From an uncultured Flavobacteriaceae bacterium (GTDB taxonomy: Bacteria > Bacteroidota > Bacteroidia > Flavobacteriales > Flavobacteriaceae), in the NCBI GenBank assembly GCA_947497245.1, contig CANMFO010000002.1, positions 992,001-1,056,000 on the forward strand: a stretch of 64,000 bases of DNA. The letters run 5' to 3'. A model generated the notes under the pieces. The model worked only from the letters and a program-made list of their open reading frames with translations, was not told the DNA's origin and made no database searches. Below, piece after piece: positions 8,366 to 17,620 of this stretch (positions are counted from its first letter, which is position 1; each line of letters opens with the position of its first letter). The translations under genes were made by a program, and so were the position numbers.

Positions 8366-9229
8366 TCAATTGATGCACAACGGAGGTTCGGGCCCGAAAG
8401 GACCTAGTTCCGTTCCATCGGGTTTTGTAACGGTGTAGACATGTTCTTCTTCAAAGGCTCCCGAGGTATACGATACGACCAGTTTTTGGGTGCCCGCCGG
8501 AACGACCACATTATGTACCGCGGCCGAACCGTCGGCAATAGTGTAGTCGGTCTTGGCCCCATCTATTTCAAAGGTGACGAACGCACCGTCCCATCCATCG
8601 CCGTAAAGGTCGATCATATCCAATACCCAGGTTCCGGCAAAATTCCCCGTTTCCTGTGGGCAGGGGATGGCAAAACCAAATTCAAAGGCATTTCTGTACC
8701 CATCCTCATCGATGATGTCCGCAGTGTTGTTACCGCCGGTAATGGCCTGTGTATCGCTGTCGTATGCCTGTCTTTCCGAGGTGTAGACCAAGCCGTTCAA
8801 ATTTTCGGCGGTCCCTGCAAAACTGAAGGTGTCCCCAAAGTTTACAGTGGCAACATCAATGCCCAGGGCACTGGCTATCTCGGCCATGGTAACGGTTACG
8901 GTCGATGGAAAGGAAGTTACTTCCGATCCAATGGGTGCCGGACCAAAGCTTTCCCCTCCTACGGTGCCGCTAACTTGCATATTGTACCGTACCACCGTTT
9001 TGTTGGGGTCTTCCAAGGTAAAGGTTATGGAAACCCCGGCAATTTCCGCGAATGTGCTCACATCCACCACACTTGGAAAAGCGGTTTCAAACCGCACGAA
9101 AGCACCGGTAGATTGAAAACTGTCGAAATTGTTCTTGTCCTCATCCTCGCACGAGCTGAGAAACAAACCCAGCGCGAACAGGCACATTACTAGTTTTATT
9201 GGACTGTTATATATTATATTTTTCTTCAT
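8366..9229 (-). CDS. outer-membrane lipoprotein of a SusCD locus
   Basis: A 287-residue lipoprotein with lipobox LSSC followed by EDEDKN, an acidic tail after the Cys that resembles the surface-export signal of Bacteroidota lipoproteins. The C-terminal half carries YGDGWDGAFV, an Asp/Gly-rich loop that I know from secreted flavobacterial beta-sandwich proteins, and ends in PPLCIN. It is the third gene of the SusC-SusD operon, 15 bp after the SusD stop, so it is probably a surface-exposed accessory binding protein for the same ligand. No enzyme motif is visible. The Asp-rich loop may bind calcium; this is inference. Confidence 0.78.
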   Translation of the reverse strand: MKKNIIYNSPIKLVMCLFALGLFLSSCEDEDKNNFDSFQSTGAFVRFETAFPSVVDVSTFAEIAGVSITFTLEDPNKTVVRYNMQVSGTVGGESFGPAPIGSEVTSFPSTVTVTMAEIASALGIDVATVNFGDTFSFAGTAENLNGLVYTSERQAYDSDTQAITGGNNTADIIDEDGYRNAFEFGFAIPCPQETGNFAGTWVLDMIDLYGDGWDGAFVTFEIDGAKTDYTIADGSAAVHNVVVPAGTQKLVVSYTSGAFEEEHVYTVTKPDGTELGPFGPEPPLCIN

Positions 9230-9244
9230 GACTATATGTTTGAA

Positions 9245-10858
9245 TTATTGCAAATTAGCTGCATTCGTATCCCAAAATACCTTTGTGGTAACCGGTTTTT
9301 GATCAATGCTGGAGTTCGTATTTACAACGGTCGCAGGATATACGAAAGTTCTGGGAAATTCACCCGGGGTCGCTACATGGGGAGAAAGGTCACTAGGGTA
9401 ACTAGTTCTCCTATAGTTGTTCCAGGCTTCATAGCCATTGCCCCATAACGCTATGTAATACTCTTTCATAATGATGTCCAGCCGTTCTTCATTAGTTGTT
9501 GCCCCATCATATTGGCCCAACACGAAAGTCACATAAGCGTCCACATCGGCATCGCTGGCAGCGAAGCTTGCATCGACCGGTCCGGGAAAATTCAAAACCT
9601 TGTCCATGGAAGCGCGAATACCCTCCTCCAACAATGTTTTTGGATCACCGGTGGTTCCGCTCATCAAAGCCGATTCTGCCCTTAGGAACTTCACATAGGA
9701 CGACAGCATGAAAGGAAATATTCCTGCCCCGCCCGCACCAATATTCGTGGTCACCGGGGTGAAGTTATCCGCATCAAAAGCACCTCCAATGGGATAAAGA
9801 CCATAAGTGGTACGCTTTAGCTGGTCCGGGGGGACACCGTCGTCATCACCATGGTCCCTGGTCCAGTACGAATCGCCTAGATAACAGAAGTTGAACCCTG
9901 CTTCCCCTTCACAAGGAAGGTCGTCACCGGTAGGGGTTTCGTTGATCTGTCTGTAAAAGTAATACCGCAACCTTGGATCGGCGAAACCTTTTTCAGCCTT
10001 GAGAAGGTTCACGTAGTAGCTTGTCATATAATCGTCCGAGCCATCCGCATCGTAATTGAGGGCATAGTACGGATGCCTACTCTCTCCTGTGGCGCTGGCC
10101 GTGGTGGAATACTGGAATTGAAAATCTTCCGCAGGGGTATCGATAATTCCTGCACTGATCAAGCTATTGATTTCCGAACTAAAATCCCCTACTAGGCGCA
10201 TTTGGATGTACATCTTAAACTTTAAGGTGTTGGCCAAAGTGACCCATTTCGCTTTATCGCCGGCGTAGAACAAATCGTTCGGCATAACCGAATTCGGGGC
10301 GTTGATGGCGGCAACGCCCTCATCGATAACGGCCAACATGGCGTTATAAATGGATTGCCCCCCATCCACTGCGGGATTTGGATTTTCATTCCCTTTCAAA
10401 GCTTCCGTAAAGGGAACGTCTCCAAAGGTATCGACCAAAGTCACATAGGTATAGGCTTGCAGAATTTTGGCAACGCCAACGAATCCGCTAAGTTCCCTTT
10501 CCTCGGCCAGGGGAATCAATACACTGATATCCTGTAGTGCCTCTCTGTACATATTGGTCCATAGGTCATCGATACTTCCCGAGGTCAGCGAAAAGGGACC
10601 GGAATACGCACCGAACAAATGTTGCATCCTGACAAATTCGGACGACCGTACATTGATACCGTCTTCATTGTCCTCGTTATACGCTATCGCGTTCACAAAT
10701 TGCAACTGGACATTGTTCAAAAGCAACTCCGGATCAGCACTGCTTGGGGTAAGGCTACTGGGATCTTCCAACTGATTCAAGTCACCCGTTTCGCAACCCA
10801 TAAGCACCAATAGGGACATTGCTATTATTGCTTTCACTTTATTTTTCATTGTTTTCAT
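9245..10858 (-). CDS. SusD/RagB-family lipoprotein (SusD-like_2 type)
   Basis: A 537-residue outer-membrane lipoprotein. After the signal sequence (LLVLMGC) the acylated Cys is about residue 22. The protein looks like the SusD-like_2 family, with helical TPR-like repeats (AKILQAYTYVTLVDTFGDVPF is typical) and a C-terminal segment ending in TTKVFWDTN. SusD-type proteins cap the SusC barrel and bind the ligand. It lies 25 bp downstream of the SusC gene. There are no glycoside hydrolases or peptidases in the locus, so the ligand cannot be named. SusD-like_2 members often occur without carbohydrate enzymes. Confidence 0.94.
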   Translation of the reverse strand: MKTMKNKVKAIIAMSLLVLMGCETGDLNQLEDPSSLTPSSADPELLLNNVQLQFVNAIAYNEDNEDGINVRSSEFVRMQHLFGAYSGPFSLTSGSIDDLWTNMYREALQDISVLIPLAEERELSGFVGVAKILQAYTYVTLVDTFGDVPFTEALKGNENPNPAVDGGQSIYNAMLAVIDEGVAAINAPNSVMPNDLFYAGDKAKWVTLANTLKFKMYIQMRLVGDFSSEINSLISAGIIDTPAEDFQFQYSTTASATGESRHPYYALNYDADGSDDYMTSYYVNLLKAEKGFADPRLRYYFYRQINETPTGDDLPCEGEAGFNFCYLGDSYWTRDHGDDDGVPPDQLKRTTYGLYPIGGAFDADNFTPVTTNIGAGGAGIFPFMLSSYVKFLRAESALMSGTTGDPKTLLEEGIRASMDKVLNFPGPVDASFAASDADVDAYVTFVLGQYDGATTNEERLDIIMKEYYIALWGNGYEAWNNYRRTSYPSDLSPHVATPGEFPRTFVYPATVVNTNSSIDQKPVTTKVFWDTNAANLQ

Positions 10859-10883
10859 CTCTTATTTTTTTGTGTTTATGGAT

Positions 10884-13800
10884 TTAAAAGGATGCTTTAA
10901 TGCTAAATCCGTATTTTCTGGATGACGGAGTTGTTTGAAAATCCAAACCTAGACCGTTGCCAACCCCTGTACTAATGACCTCTGGGTCAAAATTGGTGCC
11001 TTCTGGGACATTGGGTGCCCAGTACCAAAGGTTTTGCCCCAATAGGGTAAAGGAAAGCGAGCCCAAGAATGTTTTTTCCAACATTTTCCTTGGAAAGGCA
11101 TAGGTAAGCGATACTTCCCGAAGCCTTACCGTCGAACCGTCGTAAACCCCTTGATCGGCGGGATCAACAAAATTCAGGAAATAGACCTCATTGGCCCCTT
11201 GCTGGATCGTATTGGGTATTTGATTGCCCGATGCATCCAACAATGGCGCACCAGTGGTCGGATCGGCATAAAATCCGGGAATGATCACACTACCTTCTCG
11301 ATTGTCCGTGTCCGTGGTCACCCCTCTTCGAATCAGGTTGCTTATGGTATTGGATGAAAAATCCCCTCCATGGGTGTACTCCACTTGTCCGGATAAACTC
11401 CAACCCTTATAGGAGAAACTGTTGACCGAGGTCATTCTCCAATCGGGGTTCGGATCTCCTATGATCTCATCATCAAGCCCGAGGGCATTGCTATCAAAAA
11501 TATTTCCGTTCGTAGGGTTTATCAAATAGTTGCCATTGGCATCCTTTAAGGTATAACTTCCTTTTATGACCCCCAAAGGCTGTCCTTCGACCGCGTAGTT
11601 ACCTGTATTGGAAAAACCTGAAATGAATACATCGTCACCACCTGGAAGATCCACCACTTCGTTCTGGGAGGCGAAGAATACCCAGTTGGAAGTCCATTGA
11701 AACCCTTCTGGATTTCTGAAAAGACGCAAGCCGAGATCCACTTCCAGACCTTCCGTGTTAATTTTACCCGCGTTGATGGTAGTTCTGTCGAATCCTGTGG
11801 AAGGGTCAAGGATTTTTCCAAGTATTTGGTCCTTGGAATCCCTTTTGTAAGCACTTACTTCCAGGTTTACCCTATTGTTCCAAAGGTTGGTTTCCACACC
11901 GACCTCAAATTCCCTGTGCAGTTCCGCCTTAAGATCGGGATTTGGGAATACGTCCAGACCGCTGGCCAAGCCACCACTGGAGTTCACGTTGACCACCCTT
12001 CCTCCCTGATCGGTAAACTGTGCCGTTCCCAAGGCCAGGATGTTCCTGGTGTTGTAAGGGCTGGGAAAACCTGCCGATGTACCATAGCTAAACCGAAGTT
12101 TCAGGAAATTAAGGAATTCGGACTGCATTTCGGGAAAAGCCGAAGTGGGGACCACCGCAAGCGAGGCACTGGGGTAGAACAGTGATCGGTTGGCCAATTC
12201 TATGGTCGATGACCAATCGTTCCTTCCCGCAAGGGTCAGGTAAAGCGAATTGCCATAATCCAACTGCAATTGTCCATATAGACCCAGAATGTTCTCGGTC
12301 TGTTTAAAGTCCAAGGAGCTTCCCAGGGGATCGATATTGCTTTGGGCGGTAAAATTGTTGTGGTCTATAAAATTGAAAACCACCTGTCCCGTGCTGGCAA
12401 CACCGAATTTCGAATACGTTTCCGAATTGGCATTGAAACCAGCGGTTGCATTTAAGCCCAATTTTTCACTTAGCTTCACATTGTTCACGCCGAGTATTAA
12501 ACTGTGGTCCCAAATGGTATTGTTGGCCGATGTGGTCTTCAAAAACCCGTTTTGTGCCAATAAGCTGCTCACACCTCCCTTATTCACGTAGAATTGCTGC
12601 GTTTCATTGTAGGTGTCATAACCGACCCTATAGGTAAGCTGTACATTATCGCTGACGTCGTAAATAGTGCTTATGGAATTGTAAAAGCGGTTGACGACGA
12701 TCGATTCCTGCGAATTGTCGACCAGCCAACGTGGGTTTTCTTGATCCGTCCTATAGTATACACTTGCACCTGTAATGGGATCTTGGTAAGGAAGCCCGTT
12801 GAGATCGAAGTTCCTGGGGATAAACAGCGTCCTTGTAAATATGGAGAAGTTCCCCGTCCCATTGTCGGCCGAAACCGGAGGTGTGGTGAAATTACTGGTG
12901 GAAAAGTTGAACGCACCGTTTATCGTGATCTTATTGCTCATTTTTATTGATCCGCCCAAACCAAAGTTCACACGTTTTATATTGTTCCCGGGAACAAAAC
13001 CGTCCTCATCGGTATGACCAAAGTTGATATTGTAAGATGCCTCCTCGGTAGCTTTCGAAGCATTGACGGAGGTGGTGGTACCAATTCCTTTTCTGAAAAA
13101 GTTTTTGATGTTGTCCTTGAAAGGAGCATAGGGGACATTTACCCCTTGATACTCAGGAAAGGCATTTGCCAGTCTTGGTACATTATAATGATGGCGTACT
13201 GTGGCGTTGGAGTCAAATCGGCCTCCCCAGTTGCCCACAAAACCTACATTGATCGAGTTGTCACCTCCCTGTCCGTAGGTGTTTTGATAATCTGGAAGTC
13301 CAGAAATCTCATTGACAAAGACGGATTGGTTGAAATTGATCTCAAAACCTTTGTCCACATCGCCTGCACTGCCGGTTTTCGTTGTGATCAAGACCACACC
13401 GTTCCTTCCCTGGTCACCATAGAGTACGGTGGCACTGAGACCTTTCAAAATACTGATGTTCGCAATATTGTTGGGGTCAAGGTCCAAAAACCTACTGGAA
13501 GCCGATACGGATCCGTTACCCGTGGTCACATTACTTTCCGCGTTGGTGCTTGTATTGAAGGGAACGCCATTTACAACGAAAAGGGGTTGGTTGTTACCTG
13601 TAATGGAAACATTTCCCCGAATGGTTATATTGGTTCCACTACCTGCCAGTCCACCGGTGCCCACTATGTTCACACCCGATACTTTTCCGCTGAGAACCCT
13701 GGCGATATCCGCTTCCGGCCTGCTTTCCACGGCATCGGGTTTTAAGGAGGTCACCGCATAGCCCAGTGCCTTCTTTTCCCTTCGGATACCTTGGGCCGTA

Positions 13801-14117
13801 ACCACAACTTCTTCAAGGGCCTGCGAATCCTCTTCCATTTGAAGGTTGATCACGTCGTTCTGGCCCACGGTAATTTCAACCGTTCTTTGCCCCAAATACG
13901 AAAAGACCAAAACTTGTCCCTCGCCGACCTGTAAGGCATAATTGCCATCAAAATCTGTTTGGATTCCATTTGTGGTGCCCTTTTCCAAAATGTTCACTCC
14001 TGGAAGGGGTACACCATCTTGGTCCGTTACCGTACCAGAGACTGTCTTTTCTTGTGCAAATGCCATGGAAACCCCTAGAAGGAACAGCATACACAACCAA
14101 TTACATTTTTTTTTCAT
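10884..14117 (-). CDS. SusC/RagA-family TonB-linked outer-membrane transporter
   Basis: A 1077-residue TonB-dependent barrel. In order: signal peptide (1-21), an N-terminal carboxypeptidase-regulatory-like domain starting near KTVSGTVTDQDGVPLPGVN (about 25-110), a TonB-box-like EEVVVTAQG, a plug with the SusC signature GYAVTSLK and TNITIRG, then a large beta-barrel ending in FSIKASF with terminal Phe. It imports a ligand across the outer membrane using TonB energy together with the SusD partner. Its leader is copy B of a locus-specific repeat. The upstream gene is a membrane-bound AraC-type regulator, the likely controller. Confidence 0.96.
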   Translation of the reverse strand: MKKKCNWLCMLFLLGVSMAFAQEKTVSGTVTDQDGVPLPGVNILEKGTTNGIQTDFDGNYALQVGEGQVLVFSYLGQRTVEITVGQNDVINLQMEEDSQALEEVVVTAQGIRREKKALGYAVTSLKPDAVESRPEADIARVLSGKVSGVNIVGTGGLAGSGTNITIRGNVSITGNNQPLFVVNGVPFNTSTNAESNVTTGNGSVSASSRFLDLDPNNIANISILKGLSATVLYGDQGRNGVVLITTKTGSAGDVDKGFEINFNQSVFVNEISGLPDYQNTYGQGGDNSINVGFVGNWGGRFDSNATVRHHYNVPRLANAFPEYQGVNVPYAPFKDNIKNFFRKGIGTTTSVNASKATEEASYNINFGHTDEDGFVPGNNIKRVNFGLGGSIKMSNKITINGAFNFSTSNFTTPPVSADNGTGNFSIFTRTLFIPRNFDLNGLPYQDPITGASVYYRTDQENPRWLVDNSQESIVVNRFYNSISTIYDVSDNVQLTYRVGYDTYNETQQFYVNKGGVSSLLAQNGFLKTTSANNTIWDHSLILGVNNVKLSEKLGLNATAGFNANSETYSKFGVASTGQVVFNFIDHNNFTAQSNIDPLGSSLDFKQTENILGLYGQLQLDYGNSLYLTLAGRNDWSSTIELANRSLFYPSASLAVVPTSAFPEMQSEFLNFLKLRFSYGTSAGFPSPYNTRNILALGTAQFTDQGGRVVNVNSSGGLASGLDVFPNPDLKAELHREFEVGVETNLWNNRVNLEVSAYKRDSKDQILGKILDPSTGFDRTTINAGKINTEGLEVDLGLRLFRNPEGFQWTSNWVFFASQNEVVDLPGGDDVFISGFSNTGNYAVEGQPLGVIKGSYTLKDANGNYLINPTNGNIFDSNALGLDDEIIGDPNPDWRMTSVNSFSYKGWSLSGQVEYTHGGDFSSNTISNLIRRGVTTDTDNREGSVIIPGFYADPTTGAPLLDASGNQIPNTIQQGANEVYFLNFVDPADQGVYDGSTVRLREVSLTYAFPRKMLEKTFLGSLSFTLLGQNLWYWAPNVPEGTNFDPEVISTGVGNGLGLDFQTTPSSRKYGFSIKASF

Positions 14118-14210
14118 ACGTTAGAATTTAAATTAAGTTAGTCTTGAATAGACCTTAATTAAAAAACATTGGGATAGTCTTATAACGTGCCACATAGGCG
14201 GATGCCGGGC

Positions 14211-14378
14211 ACACTCAAAAAAACAGGATGAAGTTTGTTCTTATTTCAAGAGTAAATTATTCAGAGCTATCTTAACATTTAATTAGTCATTCGGGGTCAA
14301 AGAAACATTCTATTAACATTTTTTAAGGAAATCCTTATAAACATTTACTTTTCCGATGAAAGTTTACTTGGTTTTTAC
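14211..14378 (-). repeat. leader repeat copy B (upstream of susC)
   Basis: Contains the 32-bp core identical to copy C (14336-14367), including the dyad TAAAC-N19-GTTTA. It is followed on the minus strand by blocks shared with A and C (AAATGTT, CTTTGA, AGCTCTGAA, TTTACT) and a TTTTTTTGAGT end. It lies about 100-260 bp upstream of the susC ATG, so it is probably the susC leader/promoter region. Confidence 0.7.
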
Positions 14379-14698
14379 GTTTTAGCGGCTTTTTTGGGTC
14401 TTTTGACCCCAATGCGCTGTTGGTATTCTATCTTCCCGAAAATCTTTTGTGATATTTGAAACAAATAGTAGGTTGTGTAACAAATCAATTGGAGTATAAG
14501 TCCTACTTTTTTCAAAGAAAATTATGTTTTTGTGGAATTTGATGAAAGGTCGCGTCTTGGGGAGGGAAGGTTCGGTCGTATCTTGTCGTGTGCTACAAAT
14601 ATCTGGCCAACGACCTAACAGGTGCCGTAAAGAATCAGATAGGCCATGACCGGATAAAAAGAATCGTGCTATATGCAGTGGATGATGCGGTAGAGTAG

Positions 14699-14909
14699 TG
14701 TAAAATGCAACCCTGGATTGTTTTGATAGCTAATTCAAATAATTACCCTAAAAAATGAGACAGAAGAATATTTTCCAGAAGTAAATGCCCAGGGCTGCTT
14801 TTCTTTACATTGAGTTATTACTGGAACCAAAGTAACCACATTTCGCAACATTTGCGGGCAAGACCTATAAACATTTACTTTTCCGATGAAAGTTTACGGT
14901 CATTTTACG
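14699..14909 (-). repeat. leader repeat copy C (downstream of the regulator)
   Basis: Starts right after the stop codon of the AraC-type gene. Its 32-bp core at 14866-14897 is identical to copy B, and the remainder is alignable with copy A over about 210 bp. No SusC gene follows directly. Confidence 0.7.
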
Positions 14910-14910
14910 C

Positions 14911-16443
14911 TTAGGCCTGTACAGAGACCCTTTGGTATTCACTGGGTGTCAATTGGGTATCTTTTTTGAAGGCCTTATTGAAGGTAACCTTATTGTTGAA
15001 GCCCACTTCGTATGCCACATCTATGATATGAAGGCTTTTTTTGTAGTCGGTGTCGAGAATATGTTTGGCTTCCTGGATTCGGTACCTGTTCACCAGTTCG
15101 TGAAAGTTCATCTGAAAATGCTCATTGATGACCTGTGATGCGTTGTGCCTTGTGGTATTTAGCCGTTCGGCCAGCGATTCAAGGCTTAGGTCGTTTTCCT
15201 TGTAGATTTTTTCAATGTCGAACAGGCGCAATAGGTTTTCTTTGAGTTCTTTGGACAGGCTTTCCGTTAAACCTGATTTTTCATACTTGAAGAAGAGTTG
15301 GTTCTCAAATGAGAACAGACCGCTGAAAACACTGGGCTGCACGTTGGCCGAGAAGCCTAAGAACATTACCATCAACGACATGCAGACAATCTGTGAATGG
15401 TAAAAGATGCCCGAGGAAACCTGCAGGCTGATCAATATCCCGTATACGGCATATGTGACCAGGTATAGAAAATGTATACCGTATATGTTTCTCTGCCATA
15501 TTTGGTTGGTCTTGCTCAAATCTTTGTTGCTCCTTGCGGCAAAGTAGAGCCTCCTGATGAAATAGCCATAAACGATAAGGGAAGTCAGTTTTAGGCAAAC
15601 TATGGTAATAAGGTAGGCGGAATCCGAAGATCGATACCCGTCGGCCACCCGTTGGAACATAAGGGCCAATTTGTCCTCTGCCGACATGGCGTAGATCGGC
15701 ACGATATACAGAAGGAACACGGCCGTTGGGAGCAGGTGCAGCAAATCTCTTTTTTTGAACACGTACTGTTTCGTGATCCGCTTGAAATAAAAATAGAGCA
15801 ATGGACCATATAAAAATGAAAAGGCAGTCGACATTAAATAGGAATGGGGGTACTCGTACTGATAATTGGTGATATTGAAGCAAATGTTGAGGATGAATAC
15901 CGAATGGATGAAAATAAAGCTCGAGATCAAAATTTTGGCGATCCGGTCTATTTTTCTATTGAAATTGATGACAATTGCGATGTAGAAACCGATCAATGCT
16001 ACATAAAGGTACATAAAGGACCATATCGAGGGTTTCGGCAAATACTTCTTTTCCAGCGCTAGAAACGCTTGCGAACCTCGAATGGGGTCGAACCCGCTGT
16101 CCGCCAAAATTTTGGTATTGAATTCGGCCATCAGGGCCTGTTCCAGATAATCCACGGATTCCCGCGGATGGTTCAAAGCGGCATGGCCCAGGGCAATTTT
16201 CTTTAGAACGGTCGCGCTCGGCGCGCGCTCGGTTTTTAACGCTGACTTATAGTTTCGTATGGCTTCGCGAAAATTCTGCCGGGCGAATGCGGCATCGGCC
16301 CGGTCCAGTATACTTTCACCTTGTGGAAAGGAGTAGGAATACGTGTTCAGAAAGCTATTCTCTGGAATACCTATCGGGGGAATGGCATAAAGGTTCGTAA
16401 TACAGAGAAACAACAACAATATGGAAATCCCTGTCTGTCTCAT
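14911..16443 (-). CDS. membrane-bound AraC-family regulator with TPR-like N-terminus
   Basis: A 510-residue protein. In order: signal/anchor (1-20), a short TPR-like helical region about 45-130 (FARQNFREAIRNYKSALK, ALGHAALNHPRESVDYLEQAL), about seven hydrophobic spans between about 145 and 380, and a C-terminal AraC/HTH_18 domain (about 405-505) ending TPSEYQRVSVQA. It presumably senses a signal at the membrane and activates the SusCD operon downstream on the same strand. The start ATG 16443 is preceded directly by five TTGA units (TCAA on the coding strand). Regulatory target is inferred from position. Confidence 0.88.
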   Translation of the reverse strand: MRQTGISILLLFLCITNLYAIPPIGIPENSFLNTYSYSFPQGESILDRADAAFARQNFREAIRNYKSALKTERAPSATVLKKIALGHAALNHPRESVDYLEQALMAEFNTKILADSGFDPIRGSQAFLALEKKYLPKPSIWSFMYLYVALIGFYIAIVINFNRKIDRIAKILISSFIFIHSVFILNICFNITNYQYEYPHSYLMSTAFSFLYGPLLYFYFKRITKQYVFKKRDLLHLLPTAVFLLYIVPIYAMSAEDKLALMFQRVADGYRSSDSAYLITIVCLKLTSLIVYGYFIRRLYFAARSNKDLSKTNQIWQRNIYGIHFLYLVTYAVYGILISLQVSSGIFYHSQIVCMSLMVMFLGFSANVQPSVFSGLFSFENQLFFKYEKSGLTESLSKELKENLLRLFDIEKIYKENDLSLESLAERLNTTRHNASQVINEHFQMNFHELVNRYRIQEAKHILDTDYKKSLHIIDVAYEVGFNNKVTFNKAFKKDTQLTPSEYQRVSVQA

Positions 16444-16446
16444 TTG

Positions 16447-16466
16447 TTGATTGATTGATTGATTGA
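16447..16466. repeat. five tandem TTGA units abutting the regulator start
   Basis: Perfect tetranucleotide repeat (5 copies) ending 3 bp upstream of the ATG of the AraC-type gene on the minus strand. It occupies the place of the ribosome-binding region. Confidence 0.9.
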
Positions 16467-16610
16467 TGATGAATTAGCACTTTAATTTAGGTATTTATTA
16501 AAAAACAAACCTTAAAAACATCTTAAAAAAGTAAGCCCCGATAATAATTTACCGTCAGACTTGGAGCGCGAAAGTGCGGCTGAGATGCCATTTTTAAAGG
16601 GAAATAACAA

Positions 16611-16636
16611 AAAAACCGGTGCTCCCACCGGTTTTT
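16611..16636. terminator. bidirectional terminator candidate
   Basis: 11-bp stem (AAAAACCGGTG / CACCGGTTTTT) with a 4-nt loop. Both arms are T-rich on their 3' side, so it works in both directions. It serves the minus-strand DUF4197 gene. Confidence 0.85.
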
Positions 16637-16793
16637 AAACTAACTAACTCAAAAAATTACTAACTCAAATATCTTTGGGCCAAATTCCAGATGTGCCCCT
16701 TTGCGATAGGTTGTGGCAACCCCCTTTCCAATGGCGTTCTTTATTTTTTAACGGAGTTTTTATTGGCTTATTGTATAAACCTATCGCATATGT

Positions 16794-17513
16794 TCAAAGC
16801 TTGTCCTGTAGTACAAAAACCCTCCTGAGCAGGTCTGTGGTACGCGAGGAGACCTTTGTCCGGATTTCCTTTTCTTCCACGGCGATCATGGTATATACAC
16901 CTTTTAGTGCTTCTTGGGTAACGTAGTCCGTCAGGTCTGGGTTGACATCTTTGGTAAACGGGATGCCATTGTACCGGGTAATGAGGTTGTTCCAAATTTT
17001 GTCAGCTCCCACTTTTGCGAACGAATTCTGGATAATGGGGTTGAATTTTTGGTACAGCGCAGTTTGGGTGGTTTTGGTCAAATACTGCGTGGCGGCATCG
17101 TCACTGCCCAACAAAATGTTCCTCGCGTCGTTAAAGGTAATTCCCTTAACGGCGTCAATGAATATGGGGGTTGCTTCCCCCACCGCGTCCTCGGCCGCCC
17201 TGTTCAATATCTTGAGTCCTTCATCGGCCAAACTGCCCAATCCGACATCGCGGAGGGTCTTGTCAACTTTTTGGAGTTCCTCCGGCAAAAGGATCTTTAC
17301 CAACTCGTTCCTAAAGAAACCATCGGTCTGGGTCAGTTTGCTAACTTGCTTGTCAATACCCATGTCAAGGGCTTCACGAAGTCCCTGGGCAATTTCGGCA
17401 TTGCCTATTCCGGGGGTGCCCTGGGGCAACTGGTTCACGACCTGTTGCAGTTCACCACAGGCCAGAAATTGCAAAACCACTGCGAAACATAGAATTCTTT
17501 TTGTCATTACCAT
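16794..17513 (-). CDS. DUF4197 lipoprotein
   Basis: A 239-residue DUF4197 protein. The signal peptide ends in a lipobox-like LACG, so it is probably a lipoprotein. The mature protein is helical, with the family-typical segments GIGNAEIAQGLREALDMGI, LTQTDGFFRNELVKILLPEE and TTQTALYQKFNPIIQ, and a C-terminal stretch around DVNPDLTDYVTQEALKGVY. Function of the family is unknown. The start may be ATG 17507 (MTKRIL). It is a single gene, upstream of terminator 16611-16636. Confidence 0.9.
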   Translation of the reverse strand: MVMTKRILCFAVVLQFLACGELQQVVNQLPQGTPGIGNAEIAQGLREALDMGIDKQVSKLTQTDGFFRNELVKILLPEELQKVDKTLRDVGLGSLADEGLKILNRAAEDAVGEATPIFIDAVKGITFNDARNILLGSDDAATQYLTKTTQTALYQKFNPIIQNSFAKVGADKIWNNLITRYNGIPFTKDVNPDLTDYVTQEALKGVYTMIAVEEKEIRTKVSSRTTDLLRRVFVLQDKL

Positions 17514-17620
17514 AGGTTTTAAGTTGTTCGGGGTCCCTAGCTTTGTCCTTATCTTGATACCATGGCCCCGATATATTTATATAATGGACAAAACCCGGTA
17601 ATATTGTACCCATTTGGGTT

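Larger units (their letters stand above)
14118..14910. other. 793-bp intergenic region between the regulator and susC with leader repeats B and C
   Basis: It holds repeat copies B and C. Between them is a 46-codon minus-strand frame (14375-14515, TTG start) with a hydrophobic first half and a Lys/Arg-rich tail ending AAKT, whose stop lies 7 bp before the copy B dyad. There is also a startless + strand frame ending at TAG 14698. Neither is convincing. The region may be the scar of a lost or duplicated gene. Confidence 0.5.
16444..16793. other. 350-bp intergenic region
   Basis: Contains the TTGA tandem repeat (16447-16466) and the bidirectional terminator (16611-16636). The rest shows no gene. 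The 157 bp between the terminator and the DUF4197 stop hold nothing I can name. Confidence 0.6.

Noticed and set aside
14375-14515. A 46-codon minus-strand frame (TTG start) with hydrophobic first half and a Lys-rich tail
   Set aside because: Too short to be sure and the TTG start is weak. Similar frames arise by chance in AT-rich DNA. Noted only because its stop lies 7 bp before the copy B dyad.
14557-14698. A + strand frame of about 47 codons with many aromatic residues, ending at TAG 14698
   Set aside because: No ATG or plausible start, an in-frame TGA upstream, no recognisable family. A frame of this length is expected by chance.
15305-15883. Long frame on the minus strand inside the AraC-type regulator gene
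   Set aside because: It lies out of frame within a well-supported gene and has an unlikely amino-acid composition; treated as a shadow.
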